NCBI GenBank assembly: GCA_964304625.1
Contig: OZ199840.1
Span: 8,990,001 to 9,054,000 of the forward strand
Source: Kudoa neothunni
Taxonomy: Eukaryota; Cnidaria
Length of the DNA stretch: 64,000 bases
Direction: 5' to 3'
Position numbers and translations under genes: made by a program. Shown here piece by piece: positions 26,076-39,674 of the stretch. Below the pieces are notes generated by a model. The model did no database searches. It saw only the letters and a program-made list of their open reading frames with translations, and was not told where the DNA came from. Position 1 is the stretch's first letter. Each line of letters opens with the position of its first letter.

Positions 26076-29000
26076 ATGATAGTTATGAGGATAAATCTTA
26101 GATTTGTCTCATCAATATTTCTTCTATTTTTTGTTTGTAATTTTTATTTAAATTATAAATTTTAATAATTATTTAGTATGTGAAAGGCATGTTCTTCCCA
26201 TTAATATTGATAATAATATTATGAAATTGAGATATTCGAGCAAGCAAAACAAATATATTATCTCCCTTTCAGGATATGATATTGAAAATAGTTACAAAAA
26301 ATGTGCACTCCAATATTATGATCATAAAGGAGCACCTACTAGCATCGCTTCTACTTGCAATTATATAACTGATGCTGCTATGGAGTCAACTGCAAAGATA
26401 TGCATTTTTAACTGCAAAAAAATAGAATTAATGTCGGCCGGGGAAGAATTAAAATCCGTTAAATTTTTAAAATGGTGCCAAGGAACTGATGATAATAATG
26501 TTAAAGTATGTCCTAATAAAAAGACTTTCACGATCAAAGGTATGTACTTAAAAAATCGTTTTTAAAGTAGCATCTAATAGATCTTTACCTAAAAAGTGAG
26601 TTTAATGTCACAAAAACAAAATAATATATTCAATGTTAACGTTAAAACTAAAGTCAATGGAGGTTTCGCTGTTAAAGAAGACTCTGTAAAAAAATCTGAA
26701 CAGCGGTCAGATGAGGATTTTTATGAAAAAAAATATGTTACATTTAAAACTAAATCATACCAATCTACGTATTCTGTTGAATTTATTGATCGGTCACCAG
26801 AAATATTATTAAATCCACAAATACCTGAGGTGGATTGGTTTATTGCAACTGGCTCTAAAAGTAACAACTATTATACAATTACACTCCAAAATCCAAAACC
26901 ATCTCTGTTATGTTACTTTGGAATAAAAGACATATATGAAGTTCATTTTTCTTCTAATTGTTCGAGTATGAAAAAAGCTGGGCCATGTATTCAGCCATGC
27001 TATAAAGCAACATTATTTCACGATTCAAACTTGAATTATGCCCAAGTACTTGTGAAACATTATGAAAAGATAATTCCGAAAGAATTTATTCAAACTATAA
27101 CATGTAAGTTCTAACTAATTTAATTTATTCTAATCCATTTCACAGTTACTACTGATCAACCTGCTGTCACTACAACTGGAAAAAACGAAGCCACCGTTAG
27201 TTTAGCTAATTTAAATAAGAATGGAAATGGTGCTGTAGAAAATGGAGCAGAGATAAAAGAAATTAAATTATTTGAAAAAAAACTTGGAATTGAAAGTAAT
27301 GGAAAAGATCTTACATCAAATAGTGGCTCTAAAGAATTCGGTGCAATAACTATAAATTCGCTTGAGCCATTAACAGAGTATATTTTAAAGGTTAAAATAA
27401 CTGGACTTACAACCGTAGATTCACCAGAAGTTAAATATTATCACTGCTATATTTATTTCAAAACTAGGGGTAATTTCAAATTTCTAAAAAACTTATTAAT
27501 ATAAAATAGGTGATGCATTAACGGGGGATAGTAGTCTTAATCCCACTGCTGTGCCAGGAGACAATACTAGGCTAACTTTGAATCTTGAAAATTTATTCTC
27601 AAATGGTAGTGGTAGTGGCATAACATGTGAGCTATATTATTCAATTGATGGAAGTGAGACTTCAAAATTGCCTGCTACATGTGAAGACACAAGTGGTAAA
27701 AAATTTTGTTCCGGTGCTTGTAATGGGAACTTTGAAATTATTAACCTCGATCCTAAAACTAACTACAGAATAACTGTATGTTCCAGGGGATATACATGCG
27801 TTGAAAATTCTCAGGCTGAGAGTAATGTTTTCAAATGATAATGTAATAATCAGTAAAAAATAGCTGGCGGAATCGAAATATCATTAAATCCTACCAAAAA
27901 TGGATCAGATAAGATAACTTCAATAACAGTGACAAAATCCGGAAGTGAAATTGCCGATTTTGGAGAATCATGGGGATACGTTCTACTGGAAGAAGCATCC
28001 AACCGAATAATAACAGATTGCTTGAATAGCGTGTGCAATCCCGCTATCAATACTCAATCCGGGACTGTTAAGATAGAGATTTCATGTGCTGATCTTAACG
28101 CAGACGTCTCATATAAAATAGTTATTATTAATAAAGATTATTCCAAGCCAAAGAAAGCCAAATTTAAGTGTATTTATTTTTATTTTGTAACATTCTCTTT
28201 ATTTCCATAGATGACTTCGAAGAAGGTTCTCAGGATATGATTTTATCCTCTAGTAACTCGGGACAAAATTATAAGGTCAAATTCAAGGGTGAATTGTCAA
28301 CGAAAGGTGAATTAGTGTGCACTGTCAAAGAATCAAAAGATGACCTAACTGCCTACGAAGATTTTGAAAACAACGGAGAAGGAATTAAGAAGAAGTGCAA
28401 AGAACTTTCAACAGAATTTGGTATTAATATCAACATTCAGAATAAATTTAAATATATTTCCGTTACTTATCCAGATTCTAAACCAGTAACCACATTAGAT
28501 TTAGTAACATTCGTTGTGATTGAAAAATTTTTTTCAATGTTGAGCCTATTTCTAAGCAATTTCGACTAGGATGAAAATAAAACCCAAGGATTAACGTCAG
28601 ATGGATCTCAACCACAAAAATCATTAACGTCACAACCAATAACTTTTAATTCTGGGAAAGTTTATTCCTACTATATGGGTAAAAAATAATTTAATAATAA
28701 GTTTAACATCTTTTTAGATTTGTACGAAGAAATAACGCACATGGCTAAATTGGATGGAGACAAAATTAAGTTATCTTTAAATAAATGTCCATCGTCCTGT
28801 AAAGCGTACAAAGATGAAAATATAGTAAATCCTACATCAGAAACATGTAATGGTGACCAAACAACGCTAAAATATTATTCTATTCAATTCGATGAGCTTG
28901 TTAAAGATTATTATATAAGTTGTCCGGAATATTTTGATTTTCATTATTTTTACGATAATACATTTGTTCAAAATCACGCACCGGTTTTCAGTAGATTTTA

Positions 29001-32000
29001 CTACGAATTAAGCGACAATGGTGAGAATAATGCATTATCAGTTAAACTGGTTAACGAAGAGCCATCTAAAATGTGCACGTTTGAATGGATTGATGCCACA
29101 GCATCCGCTTCGAATAATTTTTTCTCAAACGTGTGCGAGAATAAGAACAACTGTTTTTATAGTATGTGTAGTAGCTATAAATTTGGAAGTTTGCCAACAA
29201 CCGTAAAGGCAGTGAAAATACGAGTCCTAAAATTAGGAATGAAACCTTCGATTGGTTATCAAAATAATATATACTTACGTAATACCTATAAATATCTAAT
29301 AAATATATCGTAATTTCTAGTGAAACAAGGAGAGGATGTTTCGGTTGAATCATCAGGAACAAAAATTAAGATCAACATTAGTGCTAATAATAAAAATGAA
29401 CATGGTGGGACTATTACTGGTACAGATGATGTTAAATGCACCCTAACTTTATGGAACACATATGCTCCATTGGTTAGCGAAACTGGAAGGATATCTGTAA
29501 AGGATCCATCATCTTGCGAATTTAAGGAAATGGAAATAACGCCGGTTCTGATTCATTTACCTAACGACATTATGGTGTCTATAACAAATATACCAGATTA
29601 TTCACCTAGGAAATATTTTTTCAATAAAGCGAGTATTTTTTATATTAAAATTGTTTTAAAATATTTTTTAGGCCAAATTACTGAACTTTCCTCTGGTGAT
29701 ATTTCAGTTACTGCTACTTATAGTGGCTTCAGAATCGCTCAAAATACATTCAGCGCAACAGCCACCTGCACTATTTACGTTAGGGAACACAACAAATTAT
29801 ATTACCCTGCTATTTGTTCAGGCAATGTGTTATGTGTAAAACCTTGCAGCTCGGATTTTACCATCATTGGGCTTTATTCAGATACCACCTATGAGCTCAA
29901 AATTGTTCCTAGTGGAGCAAACAATATTAAAACTATTTCCAGCATAAAGACAGGTAAATAATATTAATATTTAGTTAAATAACAAATAATAGTCGGAAAA
30001 AATGTTCAATTTGAAATTTCAAATGATTCTAAGAAGAATACTCTTATAATACAACCTCACCCATCTTTCGATGATGCTGGTAGTATAGACTGCTATTATC
30101 AGTTGTATAAACACGATGGAAACCAAAGTAAGGACACCGGGTTATTTTTATTAACATTTTTGTAGCTTCACCTACAAAAATCATAAAGTCCTACATCGGT
30201 TGCACAGATAGTGAAAATATTAAAAAATGCGATAAAATTCAGTTTGATAAGAACATATACGATAATAACTATAACTACAGATTGATGATATATGTACCTG
30301 ATAAATTGAAACCTGTCAAACTATCAATACCAGGTAACATATGTATCTACTCTCAATCAACATATTTTTATAGCTTTTACTCGAAGAGGAAAACTTGAAC
30401 AAAAGCTTATTCCTTATAATGTTAACGCTGCTGAGAAGTTTTCTATTACATTGTTAGAATTTCCCGTGAATTATAAATGTGCCATAAAGATATCGAGTTT
30501 AACAACAACTCCTGAATTCAACAAACCAACAGGTTGTACGGGATTAAATGGAGATGACTGCATAATGGAATGCGTTAAAAATGAACTTGAAATTGGGAAC
30601 ATAAATTCAAAATTAGATCGATATTTATCAGTTTGTTACGGAAAAAAACGACGAGGAAGCAAAAAAATGTAAAAAAGTTCAGGTTTTTCCAATAATAATG
30701 AGTAATTAATATATATCATATCACCTTTTGAATTATATGGTTAAAATATACATAATAAATAAATGAACTAACAATAATCTTTAATATAAAATTTATTCAA
30801 TTAAGGTAATCCTATTTTTAGATTATAATCAAAAAAACACTTATTCAATATCTCATATTGATGGAAAAATTACTTTGTCCTTCAAAACAAACTCAGTTTC
30901 GGATTGGAAAGTTGAGTATGACGGAAAAAATGACACACATAGTGATAAGTCTGTAAAGGACTTAGAAGTTACAACGTATTCCGACACTATAGACAGCAAA
31001 TCTGCTACATTTTCAACTGACAGGTCAATGGATTATTACAAATTTAGTTCAACTTTACTGTGGCCTGGTTTATTCTATTTTTTAAATAATAGTTATTTGT
31101 ATGATAAGACACTCCTAAAATCTCAGATTATTTATTCTGTTTCAAAGACTGATAGCCCTAAAAAAATACAATTAAAATTCTCTCCTGGTCCATATAACGA
31201 TGAGATTTGTCATATCAAAGTATTTGAGGTCGATGGTAATGGAGCCGAACAAAAAGATAAAGTTCTGAATGGATGCACAAATGCAGAAAAAGAATGTTTT
31301 CGACTTTGTCAAGACAGCATTATCAATTTGACAGAAGAAATAAATAAAGTTGGTGTTACAATAAAACGAAGATTTGATGCGAATGGATTCAAACAATTCT
31401 TTATAAGTAACATTTAATTAAAATTCATTAATAAAACTTTATAGGAGGTGATAGTGGTATCGATTTAAGTGATATTACTAATCAGGGGGTCACAATTCGG
31501 AGACTTAACGTTTACAAAGCTATTAATGGGGGAGGTGCAGATATTGCATGTATCATTAAAGTATACAGAGCAACTACTTTTTCTAATGAAGAAAACGCTC
31601 GATGCAATGACAATGGTGAATGCAATACTACATGTGGAGAGTCATTTTCTATTAATAAATTGGAAGTTGGAACAAATTACATCGTTTCTGTATCGATAAG
31701 CAATATTGGAATTAGTGACTATACAAAGAAAATAGCATTTCGAACAAGTATCTGTACATTCTAATAATAATATTTCAAAAGTGTTTAGCTGGGGGAACAG
31801 ATATAAATGGAAATAATTCAATTCCCGACATAAAGGGCGGAAACGCCACTATAACACCATTTTCTGCAGATGGTTCGTTACCAATATGCAGAATTTATCT
31901 TAACAAGAATGGTGACTCCAATCCTAAATATATGGCTACTTGTGACGAAATTGGAGCGTGCGAACATAAATGCGACAATGAGTTCAAAATTATAAATCTA

Positions 32001-32978
32001 ATATTAGGAGCAACTTACGAAATGATTGTTGAACCATCCGATGGTAGAAAGGAGAAGAAATATGAAGTTCAAACGAGTATTTTACTTAAAAAGTCTTATT
32101 ATTAATAAAACTTTTTAGCAAATACCGATGTTACTATCACATCTACGTTAAACGGAGATAGTGATTTGAAAGTTGAAGTGACTTGGGCTGAAAAAGATGA
32201 TAATTCAAGGTGTCCGTTTTTCTTGCAGGAAAAAAAAGATGAAGGTGTGTCGGGAGAAACTGTTACATGGTGTAATGATGATGCAGAATGTTCGGCTAAT
32301 AATTGTAGTATCAACATCAATAAATTGTCAAAAGAAAAAGATTACATATTGAAACTGAAAGTGAAGGATTATTCACTCTATAAAGATACAATTATTCTAT
32401 GTAAATGCACTTTTTGACAATTTTATAATTTGTATAATCGAATAATATTTATAAAAAAGACTCAAAAATGGTTCAAAGGATTGGGTAATAGAGTTTCAAT
32501 AATATTGTTTTATTATAATAATTTTTTAGTAAATTAAATACAAAAATTCAACAAGTTAATATATTTATAGAAGGTGAAAATGTTAGGAGCGATTACACCA
32601 ATATTGACGTGGATGATATCGCACAAAAAAATAAAAGTTGCGGAAGAAAGGTGAATAATTTGTCCAATATTTTTATAACGATTTATTTAGTATAATTTCT
32701 GTCTAAAAAAATACAATATAAATATAAAATGTTTAGAGAATAAAAAAGTAGACGATTATGAAGCTGCAAAGAACAGTCATTCGTAATTTTTGGTGAAATT
32801 TTCAAATTTTAACATTGTTAAGGTCATTGGGCCCTTACATGTAATAAAGTAAGCAATATGAAATTTTATAACCATTTTTAGATTGTATGCGATGATACCC
32901 ATCGTGGCCTCACTATTTATGGTGATAGGACTGGTAGTTCACAGAAAAAATTCCAAAGATACTACTCATGATCTCTAA
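26076..32978 (+). CDS. Giant type-I membrane protein of four-cysteine FN3-like modules, copy 1 (21 exons)
   Basis: Exons: 26076-26136, 26177-26539, 26597-27103, 27146-27469, 27510-27821, 27864-28169, 28211-28512 (end uncertain), 28570-28678, 28718-29278, 29321-29632, 29672-29953, 29993-30127, 30166-30333, 30374-30701, 30822-31406, 31445-31747, 31789-32076, 32119-32400, 32574-32650, 32739-32782, 32882-32978; about 1,915 aa. Exon 1 encodes a signal peptide (LRFVSSIFLLFFV). About 17 extracellular modules follow, mostly one per phase 1-1 exon. Most read C-x-[IVL]-[YF]...C-x(5-7)-C-x(3)-C, then a hydrophobic strand and L-x(4-5)-Y-x-[IVL]-x-V. The C-terminus has a TM helix (AMIPIVASLFMVIGLVV) and tail HRKNSKDTTHDL. 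The L...Y...V ending resembles fibronectin type III, but the cysteine pattern is unfamiliar. An extra A near 30642-30648 breaks the exon-14 frame; copy 2 lacks it. A surface or adhesion role is inference. Confidence 0.78.
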
Positions 32979-35900
32979 AAATTAACGGTCCATCCTGCAG
33001 ACATGTAGTTTTTAAGAATATATTTTATTAGAATAAAACTATTATATATTTAATTTTCTTGAGATTTCTTTCAATAGTTAAATTATGTAAATGTCCATGC
33101 TTATTCTAAAATTGGGATTGTATGGGTATTGTATATATATATATATACAATTTATACATTCAAAAAACGCAAGGATTGTTTTTATTAAATAAATGTATAC
33201 ATTTCTTGAATAAAATTATAAGTAAAGTCCTAAGTTTGTGTTATAAATTATAAAAAATTAAATTTGAAGATTATTTAGATATATGAGTATTAGATTTACT
33301 AAAAAATCATTTTAGAAGTAATAACTTTGTCTAGTGCTTATAATTAGTCCAAAAGTAATTCTGCATTAGAAATAATTTTAATAATATAATTATTAAACAC
33401 ATTAATAAATTTACTGAATCAAATATAAATAATTTCTACGTGGTATTTAATTCATTTGGCTGCTTTCTCGCTCTCGCCGTTAGTTGATAAGTAACATAAC
33501 GCGTGGAGTATTATTAGTAAATGACACTTGCATATCGTATGGTAATTTAGGAGATTCCGATACGTTTTATTTGTATACAATAAAGTCGTGGAGACTGTCT
33601 CATTTATCACCTTGTGCAGAAAAATCTAGCTAATTCCATATTTTATAAGGAGTCTGATTTTAATTTAATTATTGATGCAATGGGTTTAGAAAAATTCAGA
33701 AAATTCAAAACACACGCCTAATTAATGTACCTGAATAATAATAATAATAACTAATTATTCTGTTATAATCTACATTCATATATTCAAGTGTATACATGAA
33801 TTCTTTGATTTTTTTTATACCAAAATTTTTAAAGTCAATTTGGCTAAAATTCATATCAAAGGTCAGATACAAACTCGAGAATGTAACATAAAATGCAACA
33901 TAATAGATAATAGAGAGTGGCTATTTGCATGGATGAGAATATCTCCTAGAATACGTGAGTTATTTAAAAAATTGATCTAACAATTACAATAGACTATACA
34001 TGCCCTATAAAATTTTATAATTTTTTATAACCGGGGAATTTGTCCATTAAAACCATATTTAAATCATCTCTCATGTACCAAAATCGTACTTTTCTTGATT
34101 TAATAACATTATTAAATGCTTATAAACAATATGTTAGTGAATTAAGTTTTATTGCCTCCAATAAAATTGATTGCTGTCATGTTAGACTTTGCGCACACAA
34201 ACCATTCGCTGCCAGCCTTGCGTGGTCTCACAATTTTATGATTGTCGTACACTGAGCGTTAATTCTCATATGATCTAAATTGTATCAAAATTCATAGATT
34301 TTATTATTCTGCGAAATAATTTTATGCACTAAATCATTTGGTTACGTTGAATCTATGCAGAATTTAAAATGTGAATCTCCTCTAACACCCTTTTTGAGAA
34401 CTGTACTATTTAACTCACGTTTCACTTAAATTAAAATATGCTAGATGTATCTATATTTATTTCTAGCGCATCTTTCGTCATAACGACTATACAAGATTCA
34501 TTTAACTTGACTCATAATAAATGCATGTATCGTATGATGAATCTAAAAATTCGATCAAATGGTTATTAAATTAATTAGTTGATGTTTCCCTTGGCTGAAG
34601 ATATAAATATGAACAATTATAACAGATAAATACCAATGCCTAAGAAAATTCCTTAGGATGACGTTTGAACCTGTTCACTTCTTATATGTTAGTTTCATCA
34701 CTGTCAAATATTCCAACGTGAAGATAAAATAGGAATATATGGAATAAAATCGGATAAAAAAACTTTAAAATGGAAAAGTTTCGATGAAATAGTTTGCAGT
34801 ATTAGCGACGGTAAAATTGCTTCAATATGTGATGAATTTTATGGGTACGGATTTTACAATCTCGATATTTATTTTGATAAAAGATAGAAACTAATCGTAA
34901 GTGAATGGATAAATTGCTAAGTTATGCTGAAAATTATTTTGATAACTGCAAGAATTCTTCATATCGTCCTTCTTTTTCTTGAAGTCCATCAGAATTGAAA
35001 GAAAACATATAATGGTTACCAAATATTTACAGTCATATGATACAATAAGTAACAACGAAACTTTCCAGCAATATTATGTTCGCCTGGCACTTTACTGATC
35101 TAATATTATTATGTAGGAAATATCCAAAATAAAAATTATAGGGAGGAGGAAAATGAGTAGAGCGTCTGTTATTGAGCTCCCGAAAAGATTATCAAGAATT
35201 TAATTAAATATTTTACTGATAAAATTTTGATTTAATATTGATTTAAACAATTTGACACCCAATGATTTTATAAAACTAGCATTTTAATAAATCGATAAAA
35301 TGATTTTCAAGCCAAAGAGCATAGAATTAAAACATTAAATTGATAATAACAACCGACCGATAAAAACATCATTTCATTAAAAAATAAGAGGTATTTCGGT
35401 AATCTCATTTTTTTATTATTTTTAGCCACCGGAATTAAGTGTGAAAATTCGTCTCGTATGCATGCCTCATTTGAGTTTATAACGTACGATTTGGTAGCTA
35501 ATTTGAATTAATTGGACCGAATACCGTAAATAACCTTTGAATATAGTTATTAACTCCAGAAAAGTACGATTTTTATGCATAAGAGGTGATTAAAATATGC
35601 ATTTAATAAACAAATTCTCCAATTAAAATCATTAAAAAAATATAGCCTATCGTAATTGTGAAATCAAATTTTTAATATCCCACATATTCTAGGAGATATT
35701 CCCATCCACGCAAATAACCACGTCCTAAATAATATACAGTTTAATTATAGATATCAAAATTAGACAGAAGACAGTTTAAACAACATCGTAGTTTTTTTGA
35801 AGATATGGATTATTTCTAAATAACCAAAAATGTCGACACTTAATTACAGCCTCTGTATAAAACTGTGTTTCTTTAAAAGATAACAAAGCTACGATTTTAC

Positions 35901-37650
35901 ATGAAAATATCGAGCAATAGACTATGTAGGTTGAATAGATCTAATATAAACTATTGTTTAATTGCCCTGTTTCGTAGGATTAAGCAAAATAAATTATGAA
36001 TTAAATAAATTTTGATATCTCATTTTTTGAATAGAAAATAATTAATAAAAAACAACCGATAATATTACTATACGCATTACATGATTTAAGCCAGGACTAG
36101 CGAAAATTGCGAAATGAATATATTATGATTGATTTTTAAATTTATTCAAGAACTAGCGCAAAAACCCCGCGGACTAAAGCTTTGAATAGGCCAAGGTCAG
36201 TTTATGTTAAAAATAAATTATAATTAGGTTATCGTTCTTTTGACAACAGAGTCGATCAAACTATACAGCAATAATATGATCATCTTCATTTTCTTCTTTA
36301 TTGGACTTTATCTACACTTAGAAATCATAAGTTCTTACAACTCACGTGGCGTATTAAGCGCTTTAACCAAACCGTTTATGAACTAACAAATCTGAAAGTT
36401 TGTTAAAATTGTTGCATTTAATTATAACATGCTAACATCACTTTATGTTTATTTAAAAAATATTTAAAACTTTTTTTTAATTAAGCGTGCAAAGTGAATA
36501 TTTTATTCACGTGTATTAATATTAATCTCTTGTTTAAACAAAAAATCTTCGTATACACCGAGTTCCCGCCTATGCACGAACGAACGTTGTAGAACTTGTT
36601 AACTTAGTTTAAAGTGTAGAAAAGAGTAAAGTTTAAATTACAATTGTATTTAAATAATATAAATTGAAGTTATATACGCATATCACCGAACATTATAGCG
36701 AATCGCGTGCTGTGGTAATCTTATTATTATCAACGCTAATCTATTTACTAAAAGTTGACATTACCAATTCACCACTTTATAACAATGCAGACAATCCAGT
36801 TATATTTTCGTGATTAATTTTGTATTTTTTAAAGTTCAAAAATAAGCTCAAATACTAAATAAAGTCTCTGTGTGAAGAGAAGATTAGTGCACACACACAC
36901 AAGGACACTACAAATTTATACTTTAGGTAACCGATATTCGATAAATTCGGACCTTCTTCTATTAGAATGTTGTTTTAATATTTTAAACCGTATATTTTAT
37001 TTTTTTGGTTGGTTTTAATAATAATTTACGAATATTTTAAAAATTGAATATTGGAAAATGATTTTTTCCTATTATTAGCGCTTAACCGCTTTTCCGGAAC
37101 TTTTCTGCTCTAGGCGTATTTAGTGGTGTGCCTTTTTTTACAATTATGTCTTGAAAATTTAAAAATGGGGAAATAATTAAACTCAAATATAAGTATATTG
37201 ATTTTATTTAAAGAATATTAAACAGGAATGTAAAAATACTACTTTTCATAAATTTAAGCTCAATTCTATTTCTACTCTAGATATCATCTTGATTAAGAAG
37301 AAAGATATAGTTTTATCTTATAAACGGGCTTGGCTAGTTTAGAGAGAAAAATTTTTAAGCAATGTTCAAAGCACGACATCGATACTTTAGTATATGACTG
37401 GGTGAATTACTTGAGATAAAACAAATTGGACTATCTGCTCATGATATCATACATGAAAGAAACTAATTGACCAAAGAATTGAACCTAAACGTAATAATGA
37501 CCCATGATTGTTTTCTTGGTTTTAAATCACGATTTAATTTAAAAAGATCACTGCTTATGATAATGTTGCTTATGCTGACTAAGATTTTGTAGAAAATTGG
37601 TAATCTAAATTGAATGACTAAATCAAAGGTAACAACGATGACTGTATCAT
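32979..37650. other. Intergenic region downstream of copy 1
   Basis: It begins with the 3' UTR, with a polyadenylation signal AATAAA at about 33032-33037, and the end of the duplicated unit. A TATA dinucleotide run lies near 33136-33153. From about 33450 on no gene was recognised. ORFs such as 34040-34255 show no recognisable motif or splice context. Confidence 0.4.
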
Positions 37651-37679
37651 TAAGCTCGATGAAATTGCACTATTTTATT

Positions 37680-38470
37680 AACAACATAGAGGTCCATTAC
37701 TTTTAATGCTATGTTTTGTCGAGAGAAAAAAATCTAAAATATAGTTATTGTTTTGCGGAATGCATCTATGCCTGGAGGTTGCATTGAATCTCTTGTGATC
37801 GGGAATCACAAATACCAGGTTGTTTTAAAAATCCTAAAGCATTTATAGTAAATTACAACTCAAATAGGGAAGAATAGATGACTATGGAAACATTAACAAA
37901 TATCCTTCTAATTTTGACAACGTATTCAAATCGAAGTACAAGAAAGTTTTGCTACTTCTTAATGATGCCATTTGTCACGCCAAAATTCATTTATCCAATA
38001 TCTCTCTTATATTCCTTACAAAAAATTCGTCCAGCGTTTTGCAACTATTGGCCCATGGAACTATTTATTATACAAATCAAAATTACAAAAATTATTCAAT
38101 AGAAAATCATATTGCTGCAGTTAGCAGTGACATAAATGCATCCTCCCTAGATTCGCTTAAAACCTTGTTCCTAAATAAAAAATAATGGGACGGTGTTTCA
38201 AAGGATATTGTATTTAACTGATTCAGAAAATATGAGTTACCGGCAGCTGATAAATACGAGCGTTCATTAAATATTAATTTAAGCAATCAAGAATTCTCAG
38301 CTGGAAATTCCGAGATTATTAATTAAAGGGGAAGTCATTATGCCTACATCAAAACACTATGAAAAGCCTGCTCCTTTGATCGTTGAACCTTCTAATTTTA
38401 AAACTGAAGATTTAGGAGTGGCAGAATTTATATCAGAAAAAAAGTCTTTAAATATTTAAAAAAAACAGAA
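37680..38470 (+). mobile_element. Tigger/pogo-type DDE transposase remnant
   Basis: Shifted frames spell the DDE_1 core: LVIGNHKYPGCFKNPK-like and VNYNSNREE near 37795-37875, KVLLLLNDAICHAKIHLSNI and LIFLTKNSSSVLQ near 37942-38045, then HIAAVSSDINASSLD near 38108. Intact relatives read LLLDNAPxH and TTSxLQPxDQGxI. Here the Asp/Asn order is changed and the last Asp segment reads QLLAHGT, so the catalytic residues are lost. Several frameshifts and stops are present. An inactive fossil. Confidence 0.75.
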
Positions 38471-38691
38471 TCAATAATAAATATACGACAGAGGAATTGA
38501 TTATTTAAACGAAATAATGACTTAAGGTGATAAAATTACAACATATGCCTTTAAAAATATAAATAAAATAACATTAAATAATATATTATTTCAATAAAGG
38601 GAGATAAACGTATAAACGAAATTAATTTCTATAAAATAAATATATTTTTTAATTTTTTTGTGCGCAGAAAGTTACGGAAAATCGGTTACCT

Positions 38692-38726
38692 ATTATATAT
38701 ATATATAGATAGATAGATAGATAGAC
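38692..38726. repeat. TA / GATA microsatellite
   Basis: A short TA run followed by five GATA units. Confidence 0.9.
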
Positions 38727-38954
38727 CTCATGAAGAAATATAATGAAATTTGTTTTTACCCAATATTTATCTGTTCATTATCAACATGGTTGTATTTTTC
38801 GCACTAAATACTATATTATCTACGTTATCTTGTTTCTAATAACCAAGCATAAACTAAAATTTAATCAATAACGAACATAAGTAGCATAAAAATAAATGTA
38901 GATGTCACTTTAACCATGCATTAATCCAGATTTCAAGGCAATTTTATCCGAAAA

Positions 38955-39095
38955 TTCGAGCATAATTTTGTTTCGAGTTACGGTCGCTGAAGTTTCGGTT
39001 AAGCGACTTTTTTTTATTTAGAATCTATATCATTTTTAAATCAATTTTAAAAAATCATTCGGATTAACGAATTTTGGGGAAAACGGGTTCGATAG
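38955..39095. repeat. Possible Tigger-type terminal sequence
   Basis: The stretch reads GAGTTACGGTCGCTGAAG, then TTTCGGTTAAGCGAC, and later TTCGGATTAACGAATTTTGG and AACGGGTTCGATAG. Alternating TTCGG/TTAA words ending in a CGA motif are typical of pogo/Tigger ends, and it lies downstream of the Tigger remnant. No opposite end was confirmed. Confidence 0.35.
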
Positions 39096-39674
39096 TATAT
39101 AGATACCTTGAATGACAAATTAAATTAACGTTATTATAAAGACGTGATCATCTAGTGGTTGATTGTCATGGAGATAGTCGATTTCTGTTTGAATTTACCC
39201 AAACCTTGGAAATTTTCTAACGTAAATTTACATTTGTCTCGACTTAATGAATCAAAAAGTTTAATTAAGGTTTTATATTTTAATTTCATTGGTTTTAATG
39301 ATTTTATATGTGGTGATAATTCGTTAAGAGTTTCAAATTATTAAACTGTAAAAATAATGCAACTAGAAACATTATTACAAAACATGCCATAATTTATTAT
39401 TTGTTATTTTCCGATAAAATGAATTCTTTAAAAATAAGGAAGTTGATATTATATTGGTGGTTAAAGAAAAACGCAAATGAACTATCAGCGAACACATTTT
39501 CAACTTCAATAAACACACACTTGCAACATAACAAACCTATTAAAGAATTTGTTTGAAGTCTTATTCATGTTCAAAAAATTGTATGTGATTATTTATATAT
39601 AAGAAATCAATAAGTAGAAACTTGATTAATAAAAGTAATAATGATTTTAACATGAAAATGTGATATGTTTTTAT

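Larger units (their letters stand above)
25500..33450 (+). repeat. Duplicated ~8-kb unit, copy 1
   Basis: This unit pairs with 47780-55780. Similarity includes 5' flanking sequence, all 21 exons, all introns and about 450 bp beyond the stop codon. It fades at both outer edges. Start-to-start distance is about 22.3 kb. Confidence 0.9.

Noticed and set aside
29066-29362. Minus-strand 98-codon ORF, repeated identically at 51374-51670
   Set aside because: It is conserved in both copies only because the sense-strand exons 9-10 are identical; it has no independent support.
34040-34255. Forward 71-codon ORF with several cysteines and histidines
   Set aside because: No signal peptide, splice context or recognisable domain; likely chance.
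39134-39180. tRNA-like stretch with TAGTGGTTGATTGTCATGG
   Set aside because: An A-box-like word is present but no B box at proper distance and no clover-leaf stems.
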